Source: Bacteroidales bacterium UBA2861
GTDB lineage: Bacteria > Bacteroidota > Bacteroidia > Bacteroidales > UBA932
Direction: 5' to 3'
Length of the DNA stretch: 42,087 bases
NCBI GenBank assembly: GCA_002350615.1
Contig: DEFD01000001.1
Span: 4,844-46,930 of the forward strand
This document shows, one piece after another, positions 7,415-14,892 of the stretch. The translations under genes were made by a program, and so were the position numbers. Position 1 is the first letter of the stretch. Each line of letters opens with the position of its first letter. The notes below the pieces were generated by a model that searched no databases, was not told the origin of the DNA, and saw only the letters and a program-made list of their open reading frames with translations.

Positions 7415-8417
7415 AATAGATGGAATCTACTACGACCCATTCCCGGGTGCCGTTGGATTTCAGTGCATTCAGGTCTGGCAGTCTCACGGCACGTGGCATC
7501 GCCCCGACAAGGGTTATGCTGTGCTGGTAGATGATATCGTCGGAAGTGCTTGACGTACCCTTGGTATCGGTAAGATAGAAAAGAACCGTTCCCTGGCCGC
7601 TGGATGTGGCTGCAAACGTGGTGCCCAGATCCGAGAAGCATAGGCCTCCGCAGATATAACCGCTCAGATAAGTCTGGCTGCTGACATAATCATAGGACAT
7701 AGTTCCGGTTGCGGGGTTGAAATACCTGGGCATATTCAGGGGGCTGTCCGTTCTCTGGGCTCCTGAAACTGCTCTCACGGTGAGCTTGTAACGTTCGGTT
7801 TCCGTGTTGATGAAACTTGCACCCGAAGCATCCTTATATATGCAGTACTGGCACCATTTGCCCTGGGCTTTCATGCTCAGGTTTGCGCTCAAAGTGCCGT
7901 TGGATACCGTGTAGTTTATTCCGCTGCAGAACATCCAGTAGGCATAGAAGGTGCCGCCATTCCTGTCCTGAGGGGTAATCCTGTATACATAGGTGTTGTT
8001 CGATGACGACATCTTGCTGTAACTGACGTCGATGCTGCCGCCCATCTTGTCGTTCACACAGTAGAAGGCGCCGAGTTTCCCTGATGTCTTGCCGGCAAGC
8101 GTGGCTTCCAGGCCTTCGCCGTACCACTGGTCCACATACCAGCTCTTTGCAGTTCCGGTGACAGAGCCGAACTTGTCGTATTTGATCTTGAGATACTGCG
8201 GAGGATAGGTCGCAGCCTCGTCGAAGAACAGATAGATGCAGTCGGCATTGCTCCAGTCTGTTACGACAGACCTCGTGTCCGGATCCTCGCCGTCGATGCT
8301 GATATCCAGTTTCAGATGCCCGTCGTTTTCCGCAGGGGCGGGGGTGCTTTCATATATATTCTTGTTGCATGCAAGCAGCGCCGCTGCAATAGAAATCGCA
8401 AATATCAATTTTTTCAT
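7413..8417 (-). CDS. Fimbrillin-like lipoprotein
   Basis: 334 residues with a lipoprotein signal ending LLAC (lipidated C17), so it is predicted to be anchored in the outer membrane. The segment HLKLDISIDGEDPDTRSV followed by TDWSNADCIYLFF resembles the start of fimbrillin/Mfa-like proteins of Bacteroidales, where a short acidic region precedes the first beta sandwich. The rest is a beta-rich extracellular protein with no catalytic motif. It starts 11 bp after the lipoprotein gene upstream (8429-9589), as the third gene of an operon that opens with a short peptide gene. The family assignment is by overall character. Confidence 0.6.
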   Translation of the reverse strand: MKKLIFAISIAAALLACNKNIYESTPAPAENDGHLKLDISIDGEDPDTRSVVTDWSNADCIYLFFDEAATYPPQYLKIKYDKFGSVTGTAKSWYVDQWYGEGLEATLAGKTSGKLGAFYCVNDKMGGSIDVSYSKMSSSNNTYVYRITPQDRNGGTFYAYWMFCSGINYTVSNGTLSANLSMKAQGKWCQYCIYKDASGASFINTETERYKLTVRAVSGAQRTDSPLNMPRYFNPATGTMSYDYVSSQTYLSGYICGGLCFSDLGTTFAATSSGQGTVLFYLTDTKGTSSTSDDIIYQHSITLVGAMPRAVRLPDLNALKSNGTREWVVVDSIY

Positions 8418-8428
8418 AGCCCTGCCTC

Positions 8429-9589
8429 CTATAATTGCGTTTCACTGTCGGTGAAAGGATTCTCGTATCCCACGCTCACGCCCGTATCCCAGACTATCGT
8501 ACCTGCCTGCGGGTCTTCGCTCTGCGGGTACTTGAGGTTTGCGCTCAGCCTGTACATCTTTCCGGGAAGGAAGACCTTGGTGGCGGTGACATTCATTGTC
8601 GCGTATGGGTGCACTTCGTCCTGGTCTTCTACGCTGATACTGAAGGTGTCTCCGTTGCTGAGTTGAGGCCGGAATGTAGTCCCCGGATTCATAAACCTGT
8701 ATCCTATGAAATAAACCGTCAGGACGGTCCCCCTTGTTGCCATGAATCCGTTGGGCTGGCCTGATGCGTTGATGCCGGCGAGGTTTACCGTAAGGCTGTT
8801 CTGCGGATCAGGGAAGCCGCCCCAGTAGGATGTTCCGCCCACGCTGCCTGTCCCTGCGAAAGACAGGGCATGGACCGTGTTGTTCGTACTGGCGGTTACT
8901 TTTTTGAACCAATAATCGTAATCGCCGTCCGGGTTGACTGAAGGGACAGTGATGTCCGCCTTTATGATGAAAGTGCTGTGAGTGAGGTTTACGGTGGTTT
9001 CGATCACACCCTTTTTAAGCTGGATCAGACTGACCTGCCCTGTCATGAGCGAGTAGTAATTCAGCATATTCAGCGGAGATGCGGCAGCCTGAATGACCGG
9101 GAATTCCGGATCCATTACGAGGTCGCCGCCGCTGATGCAGAAGGGGCCGTGCTGATTGTACTTGTCGTTCGGGTGCTTGGGGCTGTACCAGCTGCCGTTG
9201 CCGTCGCCATCACTGAATGCCGGGAAATATACATATACCCTCACGGCGTTCGGATCATTGGTATATGTGCCGGTGAATGTTGCCGTTGCGGCCGATGTCT
9301 TGGCTGTGAAAATGTCGTTGGAGAGGATTTGATCATATCGGTCCACTGCAATGAGACTGATCTGGTCGTTCTTTTTCCAACTGCCCTTCAGAGTGTTTCC
9401 GTCCATCGTGTAAGTCAGCCTTGAACTCGGCGCCACTGTTTCGGAGGATGGCGCTATGGCAGCATCGAAACTGAGTTCGAAAGGACCTTCTTTTATCGGC
9501 CTTTTCGCCTTCCCGCCATTCTCTTCCTTGGAGCATGCTGCGGCAAGAACAATTGCCGCGCCTAATAGGATGGATAAGTACTTTTTCAT
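8429..9589 (-). CDS. Fimbrillin family lipoprotein
   Basis: 386 residues. The signal peptide ends in VLAAAC with lipidated C19 and is followed by SKEENGG, an acidic/Lys patch typical of surface-exported Bacteroidetes lipoproteins. The region after it (ELSFDAAIAPSS, SRLTYTMDGNTLKGSWKKNDQISL, then AATATFTGTY) is the characteristic opening of fimbrillin/Mfa-like domains, where TALT/SW-K-GDxI patterns recur. The predicted role is a surface or pilus-type structural protein. It lies 3 bp after a short peptide gene and 11 bp before a second lipoprotein. Confidence 0.7.
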   Translation of the reverse strand: MKKYLSILLGAAIVLAAACSKEENGGKAKRPIKEGPFELSFDAAIAPSSETVAPSSRLTYTMDGNTLKGSWKKNDQISLIAVDRYDQILSNDIFTAKTSAATATFTGTYTNDPNAVRVYVYFPAFSDGDGNGSWYSPKHPNDKYNQHGPFCISGGDLVMDPEFPVIQAAASPLNMLNYYSLMTGQVSLIQLKKGVIETTVNLTHSTFIIKADITVPSVNPDGDYDYWFKKVTASTNNTVHALSFAGTGSVGGTSYWGGFPDPQNSLTVNLAGINASGQPNGFMATRGTVLTVYFIGYRFMNPGTTFRPQLSNGDTFSISVEDQDEVHPYATMNVTATKVFLPGKMYRLSANLKYPQSEDPQAGTIVWDTGVSVGYENPFTDSETQL

Positions 9590-9592
9590 AGC

Positions 9593-9745
9593 TCAGCCCT
9601 CCGTAATACTGATTACACCTCCGTCGTCATAACCGGGAATGACTACCGTTCCTTCGCCGTCCGTGGGGCTGTCGCAAATCACGCCTTCGTTCTTCAATTC
9701 CAGAAAGAAGGCGTCAGGTTTCCTGTATTCTGCCATAGGTTTCAT
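9593..9745 (-). CDS. Short peptide (50 aa) leading a fimbrillin operon
   Basis: ATG at 9745-9743, TGA at 9595-9593; 50 codons. The product has no signal peptide or membrane segment. It begins MKPMAEYRKPDAFFLELKNE, continues GVICDS and ends in an acidic, Gly-rich tail (PGYDDGGVISITEG). A second internal ATG (codon 4) is an alternative start. The gene is 3 bp upstream of a fimbrillin lipoprotein and directly downstream of a good promoter, so it opens the transcript. A similar 46-residue peptide at 33401-33541 also sits directly before a fimbrillin-like lipoprotein: both have Y, P at +3, C at +17 and S at +19. The function is unknown. Confidence 0.65.
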   Translation of the reverse strand: MKPMAEYRKPDAFFLELKNEGVICDSPTDGEGTVVIPGYDDGGVISITEG

Positions 9746-9768
9746 AGTCAGGTCTTTTCTTACTTTTG

Positions 9769-9801
9769 CAAATATAAAGAAAAACCGAATAATCTATTCA
9801 A
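9769..9801 (-). promoter_or_regulatory. Promoter of the short peptide-fimbrillin operon
   Basis: Read on the minus strand, TATATTTG (9776 to 9769) matches TAnnTTTG, and TTG at 9801-9799 lies 22 bp upstream. The -7 box is perfect; the -33 box is weaker and its spacing is slightly long. The leader to the ATG at 9745 would be about 19 nt. Confidence 0.6.
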
Positions 9802-9892
9802 CCCTTTCTATTTTAAGTTGTTGGATACGGTGGTTTTGTTGGTTAAGATTAGGAATCGGTCGTGTGCTTTCTTGAACACCCCGAATTTTTCA

Positions 9893-9900
9893 TATCTTTG
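9893..9900 (+). promoter_or_regulatory. -7 box placing the rlmH start almost at +1
   Basis: TATCTTTG matches TAnnTTTG and ends 7 bp before the rlmH ATG at 9908. A weak TTGA lies about 18 bp upstream. If used, the mRNA would be leaderless or carry only a few nucleotides. Confidence 0.55.
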
Positions 9901-9907
9901 CATCGCT

Positions 9908-10384
9908 ATGAAAGTGACTCTGCTTACGGTGGGGAAAACCGTGGTGCCCTGGGTGAAGGAGGGGCTGGCCCTCTATACGGACCGGATAAGGCATTATCTG
10001 AAGTTTGAGATCAGGGAAATCCCTGAGCTGAAGGGGGTTGCGGCCATGAGCAGGGAGCAGGTCAAGGATAAGGAAGGGGAGTTGATCCTCAAGGCCATTG
10101 CAGGGGAGACCGGTAAGGCGGATCTGATCCTGCTTGACGAAAGAGGAAAGCAGATGACCAGCGTAGAGTTTTCGGACAGCCTGCAGCGGCGGCTCAATAT
10201 CGGCCGGGACCTTGTATTCGTAATCGGGGGAGCCTACGGCTTCAGCAAGGAGGTTTACGACGCTGCGTCCGGGATGATCTCACTTTCAAAAATGACTTTT
10301 TCCCATCAGATGGTGAGGGCGATTTTCGCCGAACAGCTCTACCGGGCCTGCACCATAATCAAAGGGGAACCCTATCATCACTGA
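9908..10384 (+). CDS. rlmH: 23S rRNA (pseudouridine-1915-N3)-methyltransferase
   Basis: SPOUT methyltransferase modifying pseudouridine 1915 in helix 69 of 23S rRNA on the assembled 70S ribosome. From the ATG at 9908 the protein has 158 residues, close to the 155 of E. coli RlmH; the frame extends 30 codons upstream but that part is not conserved and contains the promoter. Family motifs are KVTLLTVGKT at the N-terminus, LILLDERGKQMTS, VFVIGGAYGFSKEVY (SAM-binding trefoil knot) and FSHQMVRAIFAEQLYRACTI near the C-terminus, ending GEPYHH. The 3' end overlaps the convergent DUF4783 gene by 7 bp. Confidence 0.95.
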   Translation: MKVTLLTVGKTVVPWVKEGLALYTDRIRHYLKFEIREIPELKGVAAMSREQVKDKEGELILKAIAGETGKADLILLDERGKQMTSVEFSDSLQRRLNIGRDLVFVIGGAYGFSKEVYDAASGMISLSKMTFSHQMVRAIFAEQLYRACTIIKGEPYHH

Positions 10385-10782
10385 ACCCGTTCTATCTTGA
10401 GCTGCTGGATGCGGTAGCTCTCTCCCTTGTTGCTTACGAAGATGGTGACGAGGAAGGTCTCGCCTCCTGCGTTGAGGTCGCCGAGGGCGTACTTCATGTT
10501 CGACCTTCCTGCCGTGTAAGTAACTTTGAACGAGCGGGGAGTGTAGGAATCGAAGAAGGAAGAAAGGATCTGCCTGGCCTGTTTGCTGCTTGAAATTCCG
10601 CTTTTGGAAAGCACCGTCACTTCCAGATTTTCGGAAAACCATGCGGAAAGGGCTTCGGTGTTTCCTTTGGAAAGGTACTTGGAAATGGGCATGAAAACAT
10701 CGCTCTCGCCATTCTGGGCCCTCAGTGCAGGACATGCGAGAATGGCGAAAGCAAGGACGATCGTAGCCAGGGCTTTCTTCAT
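10378..10782 (-). CDS. Secreted DUF4783 family protein
   Basis: 134 residues with an Sec signal peptide (MKKALATIVLAFAILACPALRA, cleavage after the A-rich end). The mature protein has the DUF4783 pattern: a SWFSENLEVTV strand, SSKQARQILSSFFDSY helix, then MKYALGDLNAGGETFLVTIF and a C-terminal strand ending LKIERVQ. The fold is probably of the NTF2-like/SnoaL type; its function is unknown. Bacteroidetes often place this gene near rlmH. The 3' end is nearly duplicated as a fragment at 41202-41333, with 39 of 43 residues identical. Confidence 0.85.
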   Translation of the reverse strand: MKKALATIVLAFAILACPALRAQNGESDVFMPISKYLSKGNTEALSAWFSENLEVTVLSKSGISSSKQARQILSSFFDSYTPRSFKVTYTAGRSNMKYALGDLNAGGETFLVTIFVSNKGESYRIQQLKIERVQ

Positions 10783-10837
10783 AAACTGCCTGACTCATTG
10801 CAAATTCTGCGCCACAAGCGAAAAGGGAGGGATAAAA

Positions 10838-10865
10838 CAAAAAGACCGGAAGAAAACTTCCGGCC
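10838..10865 (-). terminator. Hairpin terminator after tRNA-Pro(AGG)
   Basis: Stem 10846-10852 with 10857-10863 (CCGGAAG / CTTCCGG), AAAA loop on the plus strand. On the minus strand it is followed by TCTTTTTGTTTT, the U-tract expected for an intrinsic terminator 13 bp downstream of the tRNA. Confidence 0.75.
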
Positions 10866-10875
10866 TTTACCTCTG

Positions 10876-10949
10876 TCGAGAAGATGCGACTCGAACGCAC
10901 GACCCCCACGTCCCTAACGTGGTGCGCTAACCAACTGCGCCACTTCTCG
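10876..10949 (-). tRNA. tRNA-Pro (anticodon AGG)
   Basis: 74 nt on the minus strand. Acceptor CGAGAAG pairs with CTTCTCG with discriminator A. D-stem GCGC/GCGC, anticodon stem CCACG/CGTGG with loop TTAGGGA, T-arm GTGCG-TTCGAGT-CGCAT. The loop places AGG at positions 34-36 with U33 and G37. C1-G72, G35, G36 and A73 agree with bacterial proline identity. CCA is not encoded. A34 is unusual for a bacterial tRNA other than tRNA-Arg(ACG). Confidence 0.88.
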
Positions 10950-11064
10950 TCTTTGGGACTGCAAATATAGAAATAATTTTTGATATATTGTTCGCTTCCG
11001 GCCCACTTGTCTGCGAAAACAAGGTTTTCGGGGCTGGCGAAAGGTGCTGGTTCCGATGATTACG

Positions 11065-11718
11065 CTAAACGAAGCGGCCGTCCTTCATGGTAAGAGAGCG
11101 GTCGCACAGCGCCGCCAGCGCGGGGTCGTGAGTGACTATTATTATAGTCTGTCCGAGACTGTCCCTGAGTTCGAAGAATAGCTTGTGGATTTCTTCCTTG
11201 GTTGCGGAATCGAGGTTGCCGGTTGGCTCGTCGGCGAACAGCACGGCAGGATGGTTCACCAGGGCCCTGGCAATCGCAACTCTCTGCTGCTCACCTCCGG
11301 AAAGCTCCGACGGTTTGTGCGAGGCCCGCTCCGAAAGGCCCATCCTGTCCAGCAGGCTTTCGGCTTCGCGGCGGGCGTCACGGCTGCTGCGCCCGGCGAT
11401 GAGCGCGGGGATCATTACATTCTCCAGGGAAGAGAATTCCGGGAGCAGATGATGAAACTGAAAAACGAAACCTATACGCCGTCCGCGGAATGCCGCGAGA
11501 GCGTTGCTGCCGAGGTCCAGCACGGACGTGCCGTCGATTTCAAGGCTGCCTGCATCGGGCCTCGAAAGAGTGCCCAAAATCTGCAGGAGGGTGGTTTTAC
11601 CCGCTCCGGAGGCGCCTGTTATGGATACGACTTCGCCCGCCCGGGCGCTGAAATCTACATCCTTCAGCACCTGAAGCTGGCCGAAACTCTTGCATATATT
11701 GCTTGCGCTGATTATCAT
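11065..11718 (-). CDS. lolD: LolD-like ABC transporter ATP-binding protein
   Basis: 217 residues, MacB/LolD class of ABC ATPase, which powers release of lipoproteins from the inner membrane with LolC/E-type permeases. Walker A GASGAGKTT, Q-loop FVFQFHHLLPEFSSLENVMIP (a hallmark of LolD), signature LSGGEQQRVAIARAL, Walker B AVLFADEPTGNLDS and H-loop THD are present. The frame is open 66 codons upstream, but the ATG at 11718 begins the conserved MIISASNICKSF and overlaps the preceding stop as ATGA, so it is preferred. No permease gene is adjacent. Bacteroidetes lolD is commonly detached from lolCE. Confidence 0.85.
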   Translation of the reverse strand: MIISASNICKSFGQLQVLKDVDFSARAGEVVSITGASGAGKTTLLQILGTLSRPDAGSLEIDGTSVLDLGSNALAAFRGRRIGFVFQFHHLLPEFSSLENVMIPALIAGRSSRDARREAESLLDRMGLSERASHKPSELSGGEQQRVAIARALVNHPAVLFADEPTGNLDSATKEEIHKLFFELRDSLGQTIIIVTHDPALAALCDRSLTMKDGRFV

Positions 11719-12359
11719 TCGCCGGCTATCCATACGAGGACGTGGCGGTCGAAGGTCATGTAATTGAGTTCGAACTCTTCTTCGTAACCGTCCTTGTGGA
11801 TGAAAGTGGCTTCCAGTTCGCCTTCGCCCTTGGGCCTGAAAGAATCTATCTCTATCTGGTCTGCGAAGTCGATCCCGTACTGGGAAATCTTCTTGTAAAC
11901 GGCTTCCTTGGCACACCAGTAGATGGCGAGCTGCTCGTTGCGGCGCTCGACGTCAAGGTCCTCTATCTCCTCTTCGCTGAGCGCTTTCTTTTCAACTGCG
12001 CTGAAGTCGCGGTCCAGGCTTTCGCAGTCGATTCCCGGATCGTCCTGGTCGTTGAGGATTACCGCCACGTAATTGTCCGTGTGCGTGATGCTGATATTGG
12101 TGGCATTGTTCTCGATGTAGGGCTTGCCGTTGTCGTGGTGGGAAAGGTAAACCTTCTCCTCGAACATGGCGTCGAGCAGGGCCCTGACCGCCAGTTTCTG
12201 CCTGCGGAGAGATTCGCTTTTGATGAATGAAATTTCTTCGAGCTCGTCGGTGGGAACTGAAGAAAGGGCACGCAGTTCCGCTTCGGATTCAGTTACGTGC
12301 CAGATGCCTAGTCGACTATGACCGTCGTCATCAAGGTCTTTTGTAAGAAATAGTGCCAT
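11715..12359 (-). CDS. 4'-phosphopantetheinyl transferase superfamily protein
   Basis: Transfers phosphopantetheine from CoA to a Ser of carrier proteins. 214 residues from the ATG at 12359, in the Sfp-like length class. The metal-binding Asp/Glu pairs appear as PGIDCES in the middle and WCAKEAVYK further on, the standard superfamily signature; SITHTDNYVA is the first conserved block. The frame is open 13 codons further up, but that stretch contains the promoter, so 12359 is chosen. Its stop overlaps lolD by ATGA. The carrier protein target is unknown. Confidence 0.85.
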   Translation of the reverse strand: MALFLTKDLDDDGHSRLGIWHVTESEAELRALSSVPTDELEEISFIKSESLRRQKLAVRALLDAMFEEKVYLSHHDNGKPYIENNATNISITHTDNYVAVILNDQDDPGIDCESLDRDFSAVEKKALSEEEIEDLDVERRNEQLAIYWCAKEAVYKKISQYGIDFADQIEIDSFRPKGEGELEATFIHKDGYEEEFELNYMTFDRHVLVWIAGE

Positions 12360-12378
12360 AAATAATTTTACAGTGTGG

Positions 12379-12410
12379 CAAAGATAGATATAAAGCAATA
12401 AAAAAACAAA
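12379..12410 (-). promoter_or_regulatory. Promoter of the phosphopantetheinyl transferase-lolD operon
   Basis: On the minus strand TTTG (12410-12407), 20-bp spacer, TATCTTTG (12386-12379): a perfect match to the Bacteroidetes TTTG-N19/21-TAnnTTTG promoter. The start codon is at 12359, giving a leader of about 15 nt. Confidence 0.8.
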
Positions 12411-12426
12411 TTATACAATTTTTCAT

Positions 12427-12434
12427 TAACTTTG
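12427..12434 (+). promoter_or_regulatory. -7 box of the malate dehydrogenase promoter
   Basis: TAACTTTG fits TAnnTTTG, 36 bp before the ATG. No clear TTTG stands 20 bp upstream. It is divergent from the phosphopantetheinyl transferase promoter, the two sharing about 50 bp. Confidence 0.55.
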
Positions 12435-12470
12435 TATTCCCATTCGGGAAAGATAGTTTTTAGTAGTATT

Positions 12471-13457
12471 ATGAAATATTTGACCAACGAGAAATTGACC
12501 ATAGTGGGTGCCGGCGGCATGATCGGATCCAATATGGCCCAGTCCGTCCTTATGCTCGGACTTACCCCCAATCTTTGCCTTTACGATATCTATGAGCCGG
12601 GTCTCAAAGGCGTGCTCGCCGAGATCGACCACTGCGCCTTCCCCGGTGTGAACGTCACCGCGACCACCAATCCTGAAGAAGCCTTCAAGGATGCTAAATA
12701 TATCATTTCTTCCGGCGGCGCACCCCGCAAGGAGGGCATGACCCGCGAAGACCTTCTCAAGGGCAACTGCCAGATCGCTGCCGAATTCGGTGACAATATC
12801 AAGAAATACTGCCCCGACGTGAAGCATGTGGTGGTGATTTTCAATCCGGCCGACGTAACCGCGCTCACCGCGCTGATCCACTCCGGACTCAAGCCCGAGC
12901 AGCTCACATCCCTCGCCGCTCTGGATTCCACCCGCCTTCAGGAGGCTCTCGCCCAGGAATTCGGCGTACAGCAGAGCAAGGTGACGGGCGCCCACACCTA
13001 CGGCGGACACGGCGAAGCCATGGCGGTTTTCGCTTCCCAGGTCAAGATCGACGGCAAGCCCCTCGGCGAAATGGGCCTCAGCGCTGAAAAATGGGCGGAA
13101 ATCAAACTCCGCACCGTCCAGGGCGGCAGCAACATCATCAAGCTCCGTGGCCGCAGCTCCTTCCAGAGCCCTGCATATCAGGCCGTTAAGATGATAGAGG
13201 CTGCAATGGGCGGCGAGAAGTTCACCTGGCCTGCCGGCTGCTATGTAAGCAATGCGGTATTCAAGAACGTGATGATGGCCATGCCTACCGTCATCGACAA
13301 GACCGGTGTGCACTTCGGCGCTCCCAAGGGCACTGCCGAAGAGATGGCAGACCTGCGCAAGTCTTACGAGCACCTCTGCAAGATGCGTGACGAGATCGTC
13401 AGCCTCGGCATCGTACCTCCCGTCGAGCAGTGGAGCAAGATGAATCCCAATCTTTAG
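12471..13457 (+). CDS. mdh: Malate dehydrogenase
   Basis: NAD-dependent oxidation of malate to oxaloacetate. 328 residues starting MKYLTNEKLTIVGAGGMIGS; the frame is open 13 codons upstream but those codons cover the promoter. The Rossmann loop is GAGGMIGS near residues 11-18. YIISSGGAPRKEGMTREDLL, VVVIFNPADVTAL, LAALDSTRLQEAL, TYGGHGEAMAVF (catalytic His in GGHGE) and LRGRSSFQSPAYQAV follow the Bacteroidetes MDH pattern. No nearby TCA cycle gene is present. A palindromic repeat follows 12 bp after the stop and may end the transcript. Confidence 0.92.
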   Translation: MKYLTNEKLTIVGAGGMIGSNMAQSVLMLGLTPNLCLYDIYEPGLKGVLAEIDHCAFPGVNVTATTNPEEAFKDAKYIISSGGAPRKEGMTREDLLKGNCQIAAEFGDNIKKYCPDVKHVVVIFNPADVTALTALIHSGLKPEQLTSLAALDSTRLQEALAQEFGVQQSKVTGAHTYGGHGEAMAVFASQVKIDGKPLGEMGLSAEKWAEIKLRTVQGGSNIIKLRGRSSFQSPAYQAVKMIEAAMGGEKFTWPAGCYVSNAVFKNVMMAMPTVIDKTGVHFGAPKGTAEEMADLRKSYEHLCKMRDEIVSLGIVPPVEQWSKMNPNL

Positions 13458-13468
13458 AGCGGAAATGA

Positions 13469-13564
13469 GGCTGACTAAAAAGTGATTCTTCGGCAGGCCT
13501 TACCTGCCTCAGAATGACATCAGGTTGTCATTCTGAACGTAGTGAAGAATCTTTTTGGTCAGCC
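13469..13564. repeat. Palindromic intergenic repeat (MITE/REP-like, about 96 bp)
   Basis: Outer arms GGCTGACTAAAAAGTGATTC... (13469 on) and ...GAATCTTTTTGGTCAGCC (to 13564) pair over about 21 bp with one bulge. Inside are two smaller hairpins: GGCAGG/CCTGCC and CAGAATGAC/GTCATTCTG. The right side contains GTCATTCTGAACGTAGTGA, a wording seen in dispersed intergenic repeats of many bacterial genomes. It may also terminate mdh. No coding capacity. Confidence 0.75.
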
Positions 13565-13608
13565 GCGCTGAAATAAAGGCGGCTAAGGGCTGAAAGGCCG
13601 GCCGCCAT

Positions 13609-13681
<73 letters not shown>

Positions 13682-13689
13682 CAATATTC

Positions 13690-13720
13690 AAATCCCGGCG
13701 CTGAGGCCGGGATTTCTTCT
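13690..13720 (+). terminator. Intrinsic terminator after tRNA-Pro(TGG)
   Basis: Stem AAATCCCGGC / GCCGGGATTT (13690-13699 with 13706-13715), 6-nt loop, followed by a pyrimidine-rich CTTCT tract, 9 bp after the tRNA. Confidence 0.75.
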
Positions 13721-13792
13721 TTCCAAAGCTTTGATGCGGCGTTTGAATCTCTCCCCCGTTTCCCCAATATCCAGTAAATCAGCCTCTTATAA

Positions 13793-13825
13793 AAATCAAA
13801 TTGCGCAAAATGTTCAATTTGATTT
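13793..13825 (+). repeat. REP-like hairpin, left copy
   Basis: 11-bp stem AAATCAAATTG / CAATTTGATTT around the asymmetric 11-nt loop CGCAAAATGTT. The loop gives the palindrome an orientation. It starts 115 bp before the RAYT start codon. Confidence 0.85.
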
Positions 13826-13907
13826 CCGTAAATGCCATGTAATCAGGCATATAGCAAATACGCAAAATTTCCTATGAATTCTTTCAGAGAATAGTTATCT
13901 TCGCGAT

Positions 13908-14849
13908 ATGGCCAAGAAAGGGGTGAGGCATAGGCGCAACTTTTCTTCCGGCATCCTGAATCACTGCTATCAACGCACCGTGGACGGGATGCTGCTATTC
14001 TATAGTGTATCGGACTTCCTTGTCTTCTTTACAATTATCTCTGTTATCTCGCGCAGATACAATGTGAAGATTCTCGCCATGTGTCTGATGCCGGATCATG
14101 TCCATACTTCGACCGTAGCCGAGAACAAGCGGCAGCTGACAATGTTCGTTCATGAGTATTCCAGATTGTTCGCTTTGCTGCAGAACAGATTATGCAAGAG
14201 GAGCGGTCATCTCTTCAGAACCCCTTTTGGCAGTGTGCCCAAATATGGTCCGAAAAAGGCCAGGACCAATCTTATATACGTGTGGAACAATGGGGTGGAA
14301 AGACAATTGTGTGCCAAGGCAGAGGAGTATAGATGGAATTTTCTCGCCTATGCTCAAAATGAGCACCCCTTTTCCGAGCCCATAATGATGAGCAACGCTT
14401 CTGCCAATCTCAAAAAGGCCATCGCTGCCGTCAAGTCCCGATACGACAGTGATAATTACCTGAACTACAATCTTCTTAAGCGAATCAGCAAGCATCTTGG
14501 CAAAAAGGAGCTTGATCAACTAAGCGACTACATAATCAATCTTTACAATGTCATCGACTATTCTGCTGCAACAGAGTTCTTTGACAGTTATGATGATTTG
14601 TTGATGGCCACCCACGCCAATACCGGCGGCGAATACGATCTTAACGAAGTCTTTATCGGCAAGTCGGATGCCTGGTATTCGAAGATATCTGCCATATTGA
14701 TGCGGGAACTGTCCCTGACCGATATCCACGAGGTGCTCTCTTTCACCGACGACAGAAAATTCGAGATACTGAAGATGCTGATGGCAAAGACTTCGGCGCC
14801 CCCGGAACAGATTTCGGCCTTCCTCCGTCTTAAAGTAATAAAAGCCTAA
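13908..14849 (+). CDS. REP-associated tyrosine transposase (RAYT, Y1_Tnp family)
   Basis: 313 residues. The N-terminal 160 residues carry the single-tyrosine HUH nuclease fold: HUH motif as PDHVH (H64, H66) after the ILAMCLM strand, and candidate catalytic Y124 in NLIYVWNNGVE, equivalent to the YIxxNPV block of Y1_Tnp proteins, followed by EEYRWNFLAYAQ. Residues from about 160 form a helical extension not recognised, present in longer Bacteroidetes RAYTs. The enzyme cleaves and rejoins single-stranded hairpins such as the two that flank the gene. A TATCTTCG at 13896-13903 resembles a -7 box and would give an almost leaderless transcript. The gene appears intact. Confidence 0.88.
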   Translation: MAKKGVRHRRNFSSGILNHCYQRTVDGMLLFYSVSDFLVFFTIISVISRRYNVKILAMCLMPDHVHTSTVAENKRQLTMFVHEYSRLFALLQNRLCKRSGHLFRTPFGSVPKYGPKKARTNLIYVWNNGVERQLCAKAEEYRWNFLAYAQNEHPFSEPIMMSNASANLKKAIAAVKSRYDSDNYLNYNLLKRISKHLGKKELDQLSDYIINLYNVIDYSAATEFFDSYDDLLMATHANTGGEYDLNEVFIGKSDAWYSKISAILMRELSLTDIHEVLSFTDDRKFEILKMLMAKTSAPPEQISAFLRLKVIKA

Positions 14850-14892
14850 CATCCCCCGTTTTGTCAAATGATTGATAATCAACCTTTTATTA

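Noticed and set aside
9818..9907. N-terminal extension of RlmH
   Set aside because: Contains the promoter and does not match the family; the ATG at 9908 gives the standard length.
11719..11916. Arg-rich N-terminal extension of LolD
   Set aside because: It is the shadow of the phosphopantetheinyl transferase 3' end; the ATGA overlap supports the start at 11718.
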